A stretch of DNA of 64,000 bases from positions 483,664 through 547,663 of the forward strand of contig CAJNDS010002120.1 of the NCBI GenBank assembly GCA_905221605.1. The letters run 5' to 3'. Shown piece after piece: positions 28,947 through 38,924 of this stretch (positions within the stretch are counted from its first letter, which is position 1; each line of letters opens with the position of its first letter). The notes beneath the pieces were generated by a model that saw only the letters and a list, made by a program, of their open reading frames with translations, was not told the origin of the DNA and did no database searches. The stretch comes from Symbiodinium natans. Lineage: Eukaryota; Sar; Dinophyceae; Suessiales; Symbiodiniaceae. The position numbers and the translations under genes are program-made.

Positions 28947-29101
28947 CCCAAAGAGCCCAATACCCCTTAATTAAGGTATATTCCTTAAGTCATAATGAGG
29001 ATCCCTTTGTATTTTAAGCTCTATTCCTTAATTAAGGAATATTCCCTTCCCTTTGTAACTTAAGCTTTCTTCCCTAGTTAAGGGGTATTGGGCTCTCTGG
29101 G
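28947..29101. mobile_element. Family A hairpin element, copy 3 (expanded)
   Basis: CCCAAAGAGCCCAATACCCC...GGGGTATTGGGCTCTCTGGG. The interior CCTTTGTA-TTTAAGCT segment is partly duplicated, making it about 155 bp. Confidence 0.9.
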
Positions 29102-29205
29102 ATCATGTGCCTTTGATGCGCCTCAAGAGCCCGCGGAGGCTTAGCCATTGCGGCACGGGATGCGTCGGCAACCTCACCGAGGCGCTCGACTACAGCTTCG
29201 TCTTG

Positions 29206-29252
29206 GGGTTTAGGGTTTAGGGTTTAGGGTTTAGGGTACAGGGTTTAGGGTC
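29206..29252. repeat. Telomere-like array (TTTAGGG)
   Basis: About six units. Confidence 0.92.
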
Positions 29253-29283
29253 TCCTGTCCTCTGAAGTGCTCGTTGGTTTCAG

Positions 29284-29360
29284 GTCCAGCCGTGCAAGCT
29301 CGAACACTGCGGAGGCTGTGATCCCTGTGCGACAGACTCAGATGGGACCTCGTGTTCTCT
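29284..29360 (+). CDS. TSP1 exon (repeat end)
   Basis: After GGTTTCAG: VQPCKLEHCGGCDPC, then ATDSDGTSC. Confidence 0.74.
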
Positions 29361-29440
29361 GGAGCGCCCGACCGGTGTTCAAAGGCTATGTCTTGTGAAA
29401 TGTATGCAGGAGTAACCGGAACAAAGCAGCTAGCAGGTTT

Positions 29441-29472
29441 GATTCAGAACAGAGGTGATTCAGAACAGAGGT
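29441..29472. repeat. 16-bp tandem duplication
   Basis: GATTCAGAACAGAGGT twice. Confidence 0.95.
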
Positions 29473-29695
29473 AGCATATTCAGGCGCGAGTGTACCAAGT
29501 TTTCATAGCCACTTCTGCAAAGGGTTTAGAGTATCTCCCATCTGTCGACTTGAAAGAAGGGGGGGATGTTGTTTTCATCAAGCTGCCTGGTCTGGAAGCA
29601 CATGTCAACCCTTTGTGCGACCGTTGTATACGCATTGCATGACAGTACCCACAAACGGCCGTACGTGTAGATAACAGAGGAAGAGCTTTGAGACG

Positions 29696-29791
<96 letters not shown>

Positions 29792-29967
29792 GCAGCGGCA
29801 GCGGCAGCGGCAGCGGCAGCGGCAGCGGCAGCGGCAGCGGCAGCGGCAGCGGCAGCGGCAGCGGCAGCGGCAGCGGCGGCAGCGGCCGCGGCGGCGGCAG
29901 CGGCGGCAGCGGCAGCAGCGGCGGCAGCGGCGGCAGCGGCGGCAGCGGCGGCGGCGGCGGCGGCGGC

Positions 29968-30007
<40 letters not shown>
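29696..30007. repeat. CAG / CGG trinucleotide array (312 bp)
   Basis: About 31 CAG units pass into CGGCAG hexamers, then CGG units, then CAG again. All frames are open through it by composition; no gene is implied. Confidence 0.97.
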
Positions 30008-30008
<1 letters not shown>

Positions 30009-30287
30009 ATTGTTCAGCCGCTTGCGTGAAAATGTTTGTTCGCCCCTCTCCACTCTGAGACGAAGAAGCCTGTTGATGGGCACTCCATTGAGCCGAGACA
30101 AATTCATTTGTGGTGGGCATTCCACGGAAGAGCATGCCGGGGAAGAGCAAGAAACATCACAGATGTGTGTTTGTGGTTTGTGCGCTTTTGCCCTTCTACG
30201 TTGTGTATGCGGTACCTCTGCTGTGCTTTTGGAGGCGCTTGGAGGCGTTTTCCTTGTTTAGGCATCATGCGGCATGCGTTATTCATG

Positions 30288-30366
30288 ACCCTAAACCCTA
30301 AACCCTAAACCCTAAACCCTAAACCTTAAACCCTGAACCCTAAACCCTAAACCCTAAACCCTAGAC
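30288..30366. repeat. Telomere-like array (CCCTAAA)
   Basis: About 11 units. Confidence 0.94.
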
Positions 30367-30614
30367 CCCAATCTGTCAATTTGCCCGGTGCTCGATGCCT
30401 TCCAAGTTCGCCCACATGTCATCGCACCTTTTTGTCCGGTACCTGCGCCGGTTGTTGTTGTGTTTGGTACCCCGCGAAGTGCCCGCAAGTCTTCATGTGT
30501 GTTTGAGTGTTCTGGTGTTGCCCGGTCCTTCTTTCTAGTTTCCCGAACTGGCCAGACTTGTTTACTGATCTTTCGGCATATTCCTACAAAGAGTGCTTCT
30601 ATGGATGCTCTCAG

Positions 30615-30700
30615 GTCTGGGGCGAGTGGAAGCAGTGGAGCGAGTGCACGCGGCACTGCGGTGGAGGTCCACGGCTCAGATGCGACAGCCGAGACGCCCA
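30615..30700 (+). CDS. TSP1 exon (start and first turn)
   Basis: After GCTCTCAG: VWGEWKQWSECTRHCGGGP, then RLRCDSRD. Confidence 0.88.
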
Positions 30701-30831
30701 CCCCCAAGAGACCTTTACGAGATCCTTGTTATGATGCGGTCAAGTTGATGAGGTCAACGTCACCGATTGCGCAACATCTCCGCGTGCAGCCGGCATCATT
30801 GACCGACTCGCACAAAGCAAAAAACGAAAAT

Positions 30832-30900
30832 CCAAAACCCTAAAACCCACCACCCAACCCTAAACCCTAAACCCCAAACTTTAGTCTAAACCCAAAACCC
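30832..30900. repeat. Degenerate telomere-like array (CCCTAAA)
   Basis: Broken units CCCTAAAA, CCCACCA, CCCCAAA and CCCAAAA. Confidence 0.75.
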
Positions 30901-30970
30901 ATGAAGCTTCCCACATATTGCCCCAAGATGGCTGGACAGGTGGCCGTCTCCTGGCTGCGAGCCATGCAAG

Positions 30971-31030
30971 CCGCTGGACAAGGCGGGTTGAGACGTCAAC
31001 ATGCGCCTCTGGTAGAGATGACAACTCGGT
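30971..31030 (+). CDS. Possible TSP1 exon (turn and middle)
   Basis: AAGQGGLRRQHAPLVEM; precedes family A copy 4. Confidence 0.45.
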
Positions 31031-31048
31031 TTCGAGCAAACATGAGCA

Positions 31049-31153
31049 CCCAGAGAGCCCAATACCCCTTAATTAAGGAATATAGCTTAAATGACAAAGG
31101 GATCCTTATCATGATTTAAGGAATACTCCTTAGTTAAGGGGTGTTGGGCTCTT
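31049..31153. mobile_element. Family A hairpin element, copy 4
   Basis: CCCAGAGAGCCCAATACCCC...GGGGTGTTGGGCTCTTG with AAAGGGATCCTTATCATG core. Confidence 0.92.
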
Positions 31154-31381
31154 GAGCAGGTGAATACATGTTCACAGGCCATGCAGCTTTCAATATCTAA
31201 CTAAGATTCTAAGACTCAGACCTTGAGATAAGAGCGCTAAAGACCTCGTAGAGAAGCGCAAGTGCAGGTGCAAGGCATACCAATGCGACAACAGAAAACA
31301 GCGCGAAAACAGTAATCTCAAATTGGGATCAATCTCGCGGCTCTGAAGTTTTTCGGAGTGCCCAAGCTATCTTACATGCTT

Positions 31382-31440
31382 GAGGCTTGGGTGGAGCCCT
31401 GCAACACCGAGCCATGCCCAGAAGGAGAGTTGGGAGCTCG
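31382..31440 (+). CDS. TSP1 exon (repeat end)
   Basis: EAWVEPCNTEPCPEG. Confidence 0.72.
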
Positions 31441-31519
31441 GGATCTGAGACGCCAGGTCTCTTTGCCTCAGTTGTTGCGCTCGTCACACGTCATGTTCAT
31501 GTGTAACTTGTGGATCAGC

Positions 31520-31778
31520 CCCTAAACCCCGAACCCCGAACCCCAAACCCCAAACCCCAAACCCCCAACCCCAAACCCCAAACCCCAAACCCCAAACCCC
31601 AAACCCCAAACCCTAAAGTGAAAGTTGGCTACCCTGGCCAGTGGCCTGCACTAGAAAGGTGCACAGAGTTGTTAAACCCTACAGTAAACCCTAAACCCTA
31701 AACCCTAACCCTAAACCCTTATCCCTAAACCCTAAACCCTGAACCCTGAACCCTGAACCCTGAACCCTAAACCCTAAA
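31520..31778. repeat. Two telomere-like arrays, CCCCAAA then CCCTAAA
   Basis: 31520-31618 is almost all CCCCAAA or CCCCGAA; 31680-31778 is CCCTAAA / CCCTGAA. About 60 unique bases lie between. Confidence 0.93.
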
Positions 31779-31871
31779 GTGATGGTCTCGGTGGCCAGGC
31801 CCAAGACTGGCTGGACTGATCATGCAGCTGACGACGTAAAGTTCTTTAGGGTCTAGAATCCCAATGCGCGA

Positions 31872-31912
31872 TCAGGGTTTAGGGTTTAGGGTTTAGGGTT
31901 TAGGGTTTAGGG
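31872..31912. repeat. Telomere-like array (TTTAGGG)
   Basis: Five to six units. Confidence 0.94.
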
Positions 31913-31967
31913 CTCCACATGCAACTGCCTCACAACTGCCTCAACATGTTGCAATGTTTGGGCCGGC

Positions 31968-32045
31968 CGAGGATTTGCGTGGATGGCCTCTGGGCAGAGT
32001 GGAGGGACTGGGAGGCCTGGGAGCAGGGCATGACATGCCCAAGCC
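31968..32045 (+). CDS. TSP1 exon (repeat start)
   Basis: CVDGLWAEWRDWEAWEQG, then MTCPS. Shares CVDGLW with the exon at 10745. Confidence 0.72.
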
Positions 32046-32072
32046 AAGCTTGAGCCCAAACCCTCACAGAAG

Positions 32073-32177
32073 CATGGATTGAGCGCTTCAGGGTTCAGGG
32101 TTCAGGGTTTAGGGTTTAGGGTTTAGGGTTTAGGGTTTAGGGTTTAGGGTTTAGGGTTTCATGGATTGAGCGCTTCA
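32073..32177. repeat. Telomere-like array flanked by 18-bp direct repeat
   Basis: CATGGATTGAGCGCTTCA lies exactly at 32073-32090 and 32160-32177; about ten TTTAGGG-type units fill the gap. Confidence 0.95.
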
Positions 32178-32331
32178 AGCCCAAATCCCCTAAATCCCCC
32201 AAAACCCAACCAATACTGTATCCATGGGGCTACCACATACTCAGAGCTACTGACGGTCTTCGAGAATCTTCGGCATCTTGCTCTACCGAACCCTGAAGAG
32301 AGAGCTACGAACACAAAGACGTGCAAACAAC

Positions 32332-32445
32332 CCTAACCCTAAACCCTAAACCCTAAACCCTAAACCCTAAACCCTAAACCCTAAACCCTAAACCCTAAAC
32401 CCTAAACCCTAAACCCTAAACCCTAAACCCTAAACCCTAAACCCT
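32332..32445. repeat. Telomere-like array (CCCTAAA)
   Basis: About 16 regular units. Confidence 0.96.
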
Positions 32446-32474
32446 CGTGTGTCGTGTGGACTGGACAGTGCCCA

Positions 32475-32535
32475 GGCATGCTCGACCTCCTGTGAGGGCG
32501 GAGTCCGCGCGCGAGGCCGCCACATGCTTCGGAAG
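32475..32535 (+). CDS. TSP1 exon (turn and middle)
   Basis: After GTGCCCAG: ACSTSCEGGVRARGRHMLRK. Confidence 0.76.
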
Positions 32536-32548
32536 GCAGCGCTGGGAG

Positions 32549-32616
32549 TTTAAGGTTGAGGGTTTAGGCTTTAGGGTTTAGGGTTTACGGCTTGGGGTTT
32601 AGGGTTCAGGGTTTGC
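32549..32616. repeat. Degenerate TTTAGGG array
   Basis: About nine units with TTAAGG, TTGAGGG and TTTACGG. Confidence 0.82.
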
Positions 32617-33129
32617 ACACGAAAGCTGAGGCGACTGGTGTGTCAAGAGTTGTGTTCTAGTACCACCGTTGGCCGACCACCCAATGGGTTTGCCAGTGAC
32701 CCCACGGAAGAACAAGAATCTAATTATCGGGATCTACAGGTTCAGAATCGCGCCTCTCCAGCAATGTTGCCATATGTTGTATTCTTACGGTGCCATGAAA
32801 AGCTTCAGCGTAATGAGGGCAACGCCTCTCAAAGTGCATGTCATGGTTGGGCGGGGTATGCAGGGGTATGCCGTCGCGATGAGGCTACCGAGTGTGGCAG
32901 GATGCCAGATGGCGACTCCCACGAAGAGCGTCGAGCACTCAAGAGAGTGAGTGTTACTTGCTGATATTAATATACTTGTTATTCATACTATTAATTAAAG
33001 TAATAAGACAAATAAGAATAAGAATAAGAATACGATTAATATAGGCATAAGCAGTAGAGCCGATGTCCCTGCTACCGTTGGTTGGAGTGTGGCTGACACT
33101 GTGGCGCTCAAAGCGCCCGTGCCCGCTAA
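32617..33129. other. Intron-like stretch
   Basis: Two overlapping open frames without recognisable motifs (32638-32964); AATAAG-type AT-rich words at 32965-33045. Not called as coding. Confidence 0.4.
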
Positions 33130-33180
33130 GAACCCTGCAACGAGGGTGTGCCCTGCAAAGACACCCAGGACACGCATGCA
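33130..33180 (+). CDS. TSP1 exon (repeat end)
   Basis: EPCNEGVPCKDTQD, like EPCNTEPCPEG at 31382. Confidence 0.62.
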
Positions 33181-33189
33181 ACCGACAGC

Positions 33190-33328
33190 TAAACCCTAAA
33201 GCACCCTAAATCCTAAACCCTAAACCCTAAACCCTAAACCCTAAACCCTAAACCCTAAACCCTAAACCCCAAACCCTAAACCCTAAACCCTAAACCCTAA
33301 GCCCTAAACCCTAAACCCTAAACCCTAT
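33190..33328. repeat. Telomere-like array (CCCTAAA)
   Basis: About 18 units; the last runs straight into CTATGCAG at an exon. Confidence 0.95.
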
Positions 33329-33332
33329 GCAG

Positions 33333-33400
33333 GACTGCATACTCTCGCAGTGGACGGAGTGGTCCGACTGCAGTGCCTCATGCCACGGCCAGCTGCTGAG
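33333..33400 (+). CDS. TSP1 exon (start and first turn)
   Basis: After CTATGCAG: DCILSQWTEWSDCSASCHGQ, a textbook opening. Confidence 0.9.
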
Positions 33401-33453
33401 ATGCTGCGGAGTCTGCGGAGCAGCCGTTTGCATCGCTTTCCACCTCCTACTAG

Positions 33454-33557
33454 TTGCTTAAGAAGAACCCCGAAAAATGCAAAATATTCTTTTCCTTATT
33501 AAGGGCAATATAGGGATTAGTAGTGTTTTTAGATATTATTTTGGGATTCTTAAGCAA
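33454..33557. mobile_element. Family C hairpin element, copy 2
   Basis: TTGCTTAAGAAGAACCCC...GGGATTCTTAAGCAA; interior shares CCTTATTAAGG and ATATAGGGAT-type words with copy 1. Confidence 0.85.
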
Positions 33558-33608
33558 CATGGTAGACTCTTCCGACTTGACTCATCTCGGCATATCCCGG
33601 CCATCTCA

Positions 33609-33650
33609 GGAGTCAAGAGAAGGAACCGCAAAGTCCTGCAACATGGTTAT
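33609..33650 (+). CDS. Possible TSP1 exon (middle)
   Basis: VKRRNRKVLQHGYG. Confidence 0.48.
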
Positions 33651-33769
33651 GGCGCTTGGCCCTCAGTCCTCAATTTGGGTGTTCTCTTCGGCGGAGCTTG
33701 CAAGTTCGAAAGTTTCAGAAGTGGTCGCAGCGTCAGTGCGTGGCGTTGTTGCAGGCAGGCAAGTACTGC

Positions 33770-33815
33770 ATTGGTGCCTTGGAGGAGGCGTTCCCTTGCG
33801 CGCCTGCCACTGAGC
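33770..33815 (+). CDS. TSP1 exon (repeat end)
   Basis: IGALEEAFPCAPATE, like SLEELIPCN at 24712. Confidence 0.52.
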
Positions 33816-33879
33816 GGGGAGCAGAATGGACAGAATCCCTGTCCCGTATCCGCCGTATCAATACTTGTCAAGCTTTTGA

Positions 33880-34053
33880 GCCCTAAACCCTAAACCCTAA
33901 ACCCTAAACCCTAAACCCTAAACCCTAAACCCTAAACCCTAAACCCTAAACCCTAAACCCTAAACCCTAAACCCTAAACCCTAAACCCTAAACCCTAAAC
34001 CCTAAACCCTAAACCCTAAACCCTAAACCCTAAACCCTAAACCCTAAACCCTA
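33880..34053. repeat. Telomere-like array (CCCTAAA)
   Basis: About 25 near-perfect units. Confidence 0.97.
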
Positions 34054-34181
34054 GTTGCTTCATTGCTTCCTCTTGTGGCTGCTTCATTTCGCTTCAGGTT
34101 TGGAATCTCCAGAAGTTTGGTCAACTGGGACAGTCAAAGCCTTAGACGAGCTTGACAGTACAAGCTGCTGACACTTGTATA

Positions 34182-34353
34182 CCCAGAGAGCCCAGTAGCT
34201 CTTTCCTAGGGAATATGGCTTGAATTATCAAGGGATCCTTATTATGATTTTAAGGAATATTCCTTAATTAAGGAATATAGCCTAAATTGTAAAGGGATCC
34301 TTATTATGATGTAAGGAGTATTCCTTAATTCAGGGGTCTTGCGCTCTTTGGGT
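34182..34353. mobile_element. Family A hairpin element, copy 5 (internally duplicated)
   Basis: CCCAGAGAGCCC...GCTCTTTGGG. The segment AGGGATCCTTATTATGAT-TTAAGGAATA occurs twice, giving about 172 bp. Confidence 0.88.
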
Positions 34354-34476
34354 GCAGTTGACCGCGGCAGGCCCACACCTGTACCTGAATCTGCAGAGCC
34401 TGGCTTCAAACAACCTGAACGGCAAAGGGCCGGACTTCCAGGCTTGGGCGTCATCCCTTTGTAGAAGATGTAGTCC

Positions 34477-34636
34477 TGAACCCTAAACCCTAAACCCTAA
34501 ACCCTAAACCCTAAACCCTAAACCCTAAACCCTAAACCCTAAACCCTAAACCCTAAACCCTAAACCCTAAACCCTAAACCCTAAACCCTAAACCCTAAAC
34601 CCTAAACCCTAAACCCTTAACCCTAAACCCTAAACC
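34477..34636. repeat. Telomere-like array (CCCTAAA)
   Basis: About 22 units. Confidence 0.96.
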
Positions 34637-34784
34637 ACCTCCCTGTAGCAGCCACGTCAAGTTATGCAAATGTGCCAGGCCGAGAGGTCTCTTCGATACA
34701 AGGGCGCTGCAGCAGACGCTCGGGGGCATCCTGAGTGAACTTTTCAACAAATCAACACACAAGAAACTACAACAACTATACTAC

Positions 34785-35275
34785 CATATCATATCATATC
34801 ATATCATATCACATCATATGATATCATATGATGTCATATGATGTCATATTATATCATATTATATCATATTATATCATATTATATCATATTATATCATATT
34901 ATATCATATTATATCATATTATATCATATTATATCATATTATATCATATTATATCATATTATATCATATTATATCATATTATATCATATTATATCATATT
35001 ATATCATATTATATCATATTATATATCATATATATCATATTATATCATATTATATCATATTATATCACACCATGTCATATCATGTCATATTAAATCATAT
35101 TATATCACATCATGTCCTATCATGTCATATGATGTCATGTCATATCATATCATATCATCATACCATATCATATCATATCTATCATATCGTATCGTATCTT
35201 ATCATGTCATGTCATATCATATCATATCATATCATATATACAATATAGTATATATATATATATATATATATATAA
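34785..35275. repeat. ATATC / ATATT decamer array and (TA)n
   Basis: ATATCATATT repeated more than 20 times, grading to ATATC and CATGTCATAT words, then TA dinucleotides. Long open frames here are artefacts. Confidence 0.96.
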
Positions 35276-35474
35276 TTGTATTATATTGTATGCTATATAC
35301 CAGTACTGTATAGGATGTTCCGGTGATGTGTCCGACCTTGAGTTGCTCCACTGAGAGCGATGCCCGGTTCCAAGAGAAGCGTCCCGATGCTAGTTTGGAA
35401 ATGGCGCCCCAGAGTGCCCTCTGTGGAACACGGCACTTCGTCCAGTGATTTTTGCCTCCCTTCCACATCCGCGA

Positions 35475-35598
35475 CTCGAGGATAACTCGCAGACCGTGGA
35501 CCTGAGGGTGACAGTCAACGAGGAGAGCAACTACAACCCAGCGCAGGCCAGTTTTGCGACATCTGAAGAGCAAGGAGAAACGAAGGTCTGCGAGTTGC
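35475..35598 (+). CDS. Unrecognised exon of the TSP1 region
   Basis: Frame reads LEDNSQTVDLRVTVNEESNY, then NPAQASFATSEEQGETKVCE. Composition and good codon use suggest real coding of a beta-rich extracellular domain; family not recognised. Confidence 0.55.
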
Positions 35599-35610
35599 CT
35601 ACCTTCCGCA

Positions 35611-35690
35611 GGGCTCGAACTTCAACGGCTTGCAAGGGAACTTCGGCAACATCTTCGTGGAGCCCCTCCCTTTGTCATCGGAGCTTCTGC
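35611..35690 (+). CDS. Unrecognised exon
   Basis: After TTCCGCAG: GSNFNGLQGNFGNIFVEPLP, then LSSELLPNS. It ends at the family A element. Confidence 0.58.
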
Positions 35691-35799
35691 CCAATTCCCC
35701 TTGAGTAAGGAATATGAAGGAGTATTCCTTAGATCATAATAAGGGCCCCTTTATGATTTGCGCTATCTTCCTTAGTTAGGGGGTATTGGGCTCTGTGGG
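35689..35799. mobile_element. Family A hairpin element, copy 6 (5' end worn)
   Basis: GCCCAATTCCCC...GGGGTATTGGGCTCTGTGGG; the 5' AGAGAG is lost. Confidence 0.82.
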
Positions 35800-35835
35800 A
35801 TAATTGTAACCCGGTAGCATCCCGCTCTGATCCCA

Positions 35836-35905
35836 AGGCGCAACTCCGAAGTCGTGCTGGATTTCGAGCTGGTGGACACGGTCACCAGTGATCCCATGGC
35901 CGGCG
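35836..35905 (+). CDS. Unrecognised exon
   Basis: RNSEVVLDFELVDTVTSDPM, then AGA. Continues the domain of 35475-35690. Confidence 0.58.
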
Positions 35906-35950
35906 CCCATGTTTGGTCATCCCAATGTTGTACGGAGAGCTCGCTGCTAC

Positions 35951-35974
35951 TTGCTTAAGAACCCCGAAAAAATA

Positions 35975-36007
<33 letters not shown>
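35951..36007. mobile_element. Family C element, truncated copy 3 with (TA)n
   Basis: TTGCTTAAGAACCCCGAAAA as in copy 2, then TA dinucleotides; no 3' terminus. Confidence 0.65.
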
Positions 36008-36008
<1 letters not shown>

Positions 36009-36299
36009 GGGTAACATTGGGATCTGAAGCAGATCGTAGTTCACGGCGTGGCTAATCGTCTGCAGAGTTCTGGGAGGACAAGCTTCGCTGGACTTTCATA
36101 GGATCCTGGTTCGTCGAAATGGTGCATAAAGTTTCCCCTTCTTCTTTACGGTAGCACAAGCTTGGGCGTCTAGTGTGCGTGTAGTGTGGGGTTGGGAGTG
36201 GCGTGGAGCAATGGTTTCATGCGCACCATGCACGTGTTCAAACCACGCGTGTTTCAAGCAAGATGGATATGTTTACGATCTGGTTTGTTGCGCTTGCAG

Positions 36300-36420
36300 G
36301 CCCAGAATGCGACGTTGCGTTTTTGGGGCGCGTCTTCGGCCACATTTGACGTCCACTCTAGAACAAAATGGGCCCACGTTTCTTTTTCCCATGCCTGGCC
36401 AAAGGAATTTGCTAGGCGTC
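36300..36420 (+). CDS. Unrecognised exon
   Basis: After GCTTGCAG: AQNATLRFWGASSATFDVHS, then RTKWAHVSFSHAWPKEFAR. Alternating hydrophobic pattern fits a beta-domain. Confidence 0.5.
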
Positions 36421-36750
36421 TCTCTTCTAAGGGGTATATGAGGGTTACCCTTTTAAGGGCCCATACTAAGGGACCATGTAACGTCCGTCCGTCGGTCGAT
36501 CGGAACAATAGAAGGTGACAACACCAATGAAAGCCACAAAGCGTCTATTGCAACACCGGGAAATCCCAATACAACATATGCATACAGAATAGAACATCTT
36601 GATATTCGATATGAAAAAGCAGAACATCTAAATCTAAGCAACTTTTCAGACAGAGAGTTTGGGGTTCAGGGTCCAGAGGAAGTGCTTCAAACACTTGCCA
36701 GTCTTTTGCAATTTTGCAAGGGGACCAAGAGGTTAGCGTTGTGTGCATTC

Positions 36751-36769
36751 GGGGGGGGGGGGGGGGGGG
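36751..36769. repeat. Poly-G homopolymer
   Basis: 19 consecutive G. Confidence 0.97.
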
Positions 36770-36817
36770 TCGCAGCCCCCCTCTCCAACTCGGCAGCTTT
36801 TTTAAAGCCGTGCAAGT

Positions 36818-36887
36818 AGCTTGCTTCAAAAAACACACGAATGAGTCCTGTGAGCTTGCTTCAAAAAACACACGAATGAGTCCTGTG
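36818..36887. repeat. Perfect 35-bp tandem duplication
   Basis: AGCTTGCTTCAAAAAACACA to TCCTGTG, repeated once without change (36818-36852, 36853-36887). Confidence 0.97.
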
Positions 36888-36984
36888 TTTTCGGGTGGGT
36901 TTGAGCACTGTCCGGAGCGGCTGGTACCCACCCGCCCCCCGCACCACAGCCCCTGGCATCTTGAAGCTGTGCGAGCTTGCTTTA

Positions 36985-38350
36985 GACTTTAGAGAATATG
37001 ACTCCATCAAGAGGTGTCTTGCGAGCGTTGTGTTTGCAATTGTCCCCCCCCCCCCACCCCGTTATCCGCAGGCAAACCTCGACTCCAGCGGGCCAGGGTT
37101 TGGTTCCCGCATCGAAAAAACACAGAGAAGCACATGTGTTTGTGTGTCTGGAGAGCATAGGGCTTTTTTGAAGAAAGTCTGGCATAGAGTAGGAAAGCTT
37201 TTGATTGGACTGTGGAAAACACGGAGCTATTTTTCATCCAACAAACGGATGAAGGCAATAAATGTTTACCTCTTACCATTCACCCATAGAGGAATTGAGG
37301 TTTTGACTGCGAGATCAACAACGATGAAACATGCAAACTAGACGCAGAAGACTGCCAGAGTTTAGAGAACCCGAGTCAACTATAGAGGGAACGGAGGTCT
37401 CGAATTAGTAGATCAACGAAGAACAGCTCTTCCTCGGCAACTATAGAGAAGATAGAGCTTTGCCATGTGAATATAGATGCAAAAGAGGGTTTCTTCTTAA
37501 ATCAAAGAAGCACAAGTTTTCTATGCTCAAAGGGAGGAAGCAGGGGGCTTCACAGAAGACATAGAGGTGCAGGGTACACCATAGAGGAACCAGAGGCTCG
37601 CCATTTCATACATAAAAGAAAAGGACTAAAGGTCAATGAAGCCGTGCAACCTTGGACTTTGTGTAGGTTACCTATGAGGTTTGCTATTGAAACATAGGGG
37701 AGAAGAACGGATTTTGAAGGGGTCCCTCCTCCCTCTCACCCCCCCCTCCCCCAATGCCCCTCAGAAAAAATATCCCGCATAAGAACAACAAACCAGGTCC
37801 AACATAATTTCCCGCACGCAAGTCTACGAGAAGTAGCCTCTTTTGTTTTGAAGGAAGCAGAGGTGTCACCAAACGACGCCCAGAGGAAATAGCGACTTTG
37901 AAGTCGAGCAGCATAGAGCCTTTCCGATTACGAGCAACGAGGTAGAGGTTTTCAGGGCCAGGGCGAACCATGGAGGAAGATCAGAGGCTTTCCGATTCGA
38001 AGGTGAAGGAAATCGAGGGTTTCCTCGTCAGATATAGAGGGGCTAGTTGACATAAAGTGGGAATGAAATTGTGATTTCCCGTGAAGAACATTGAGGCTTC
38101 CTAAAAGTCGATGGGCGATGGAGGTTTTCCTTAAAAGAACGAGTGAGTCCGGGTTTTTCCTTTTGCTTAGCCCTGGCTGAGGAGGGCCTCGCGGACAAAG
38201 TAATCAGCCACGACTGTGAAAATCTTTCGGGGGAGAACAAAACGCGTTGGCCCGAACCAACGACGGGGGAAGTGGCGAAGTCGTATAAGAATATGCATGA
38301 GGGGTGCTTGCCACACTCACAAGTCTTTCAGGTTTCCAAACATGCATGAC
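36985..38350 (+). repeat. Degenerate ~30-bp minisatellite, block 2
   Basis: Over 1 kb of irregular units built on AACATAGAGGAA-nnn-GAGGCTTTCC-nnn (for example ATAGAGGAACCAGAGGCTCG, ATGGAGGAAGATCAGAGGCT, AACATTGAGGCTTCC). No TSP1, array or MITE interrupts it. Confidence 0.65.
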
Positions 38351-38667
38351 GACAAGCTGAGGCTTTCCCATCGAAGAGGGGTTGCTCACTAAGACGTAAT
38401 GCTCGACCTATGTAGTGCGCATTCGAGAGGGGTGTCAACACTGAATCCCTGTATCACTCCGTTGCCTCATTCAGGAGGAGATCTCTTAAGTACGAGCTTA
38501 TCCCGTCAACCTGTGCATACTTGTAACAAAAAGTAGAGGGCCGCTCCGACAATCTCAGATCTTCGTAATGCTGGTCAAGAGTGGGAAAGATGTTTTAGTG
38601 CCGATGCTACTTTGCGACGCTTCGAGCTGCGTCACTGCGTTAGCACTTAACTTGGGCCGCGCTTCAG

Positions 38668-38725
38668 ACGCCCGAAGACCTTGTCATCAAGTTCTACGAC
38701 GCGGACGGCGAAGGAGGCGCCGGCT
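38668..38725 (+). CDS. Unrecognised exon upstream of the last TSP1 unit
   Basis: After GCTTCAG: TPEDLVIKFYDADGEGGAG. Convincing coding character; family not recognised. Confidence 0.55.
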
Positions 38726-38749
38726 GAGCTACGGCTATGCTGCAACTCC

Positions 38750-38846
38750 AAACCCTAAACCCTAAACCCTAAACCCTATACCCTAAACCCTAAACCCTAA
38801 ACCCTAAACCTTAAACCCTAAACCCTAAACCCTAAACCCTAAACCC
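38750..38846. repeat. Telomere-like array (CCCTAAA)
   Basis: About 14 units with CCCTATA and CCTTAAA variants. Confidence 0.95.
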
Positions 38847-38920
38847 TACTGGCCAGGGAGCACGCATTACGAGATCACGGCAGTGGATGAGTGCGAGGCA
38901 TGGACTTTAAGCCCATGGAA
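38847..38920 (+). CDS. Exon joining unknown domain to TSP1
   Basis: YWPGSTHYEITAVDE, then CEAWTLSPWN, which opens a TSP1 repeat completed by the exon at 39071. Confidence 0.68.
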
Positions 38921-38924
38921 CTAG

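Noticed and set aside
29526-30150. Long frames encoding poly-Q, poly-A and poly-L through the CAG/CGG array
   Set aside because: All frames are open because the array lacks stops; no supporting coding sequence on either side.
34828-35313. 161- and 136-codon frames of repeated Y/I/S residues
   Set aside because: Translation of the ATATCATATT repeat only.
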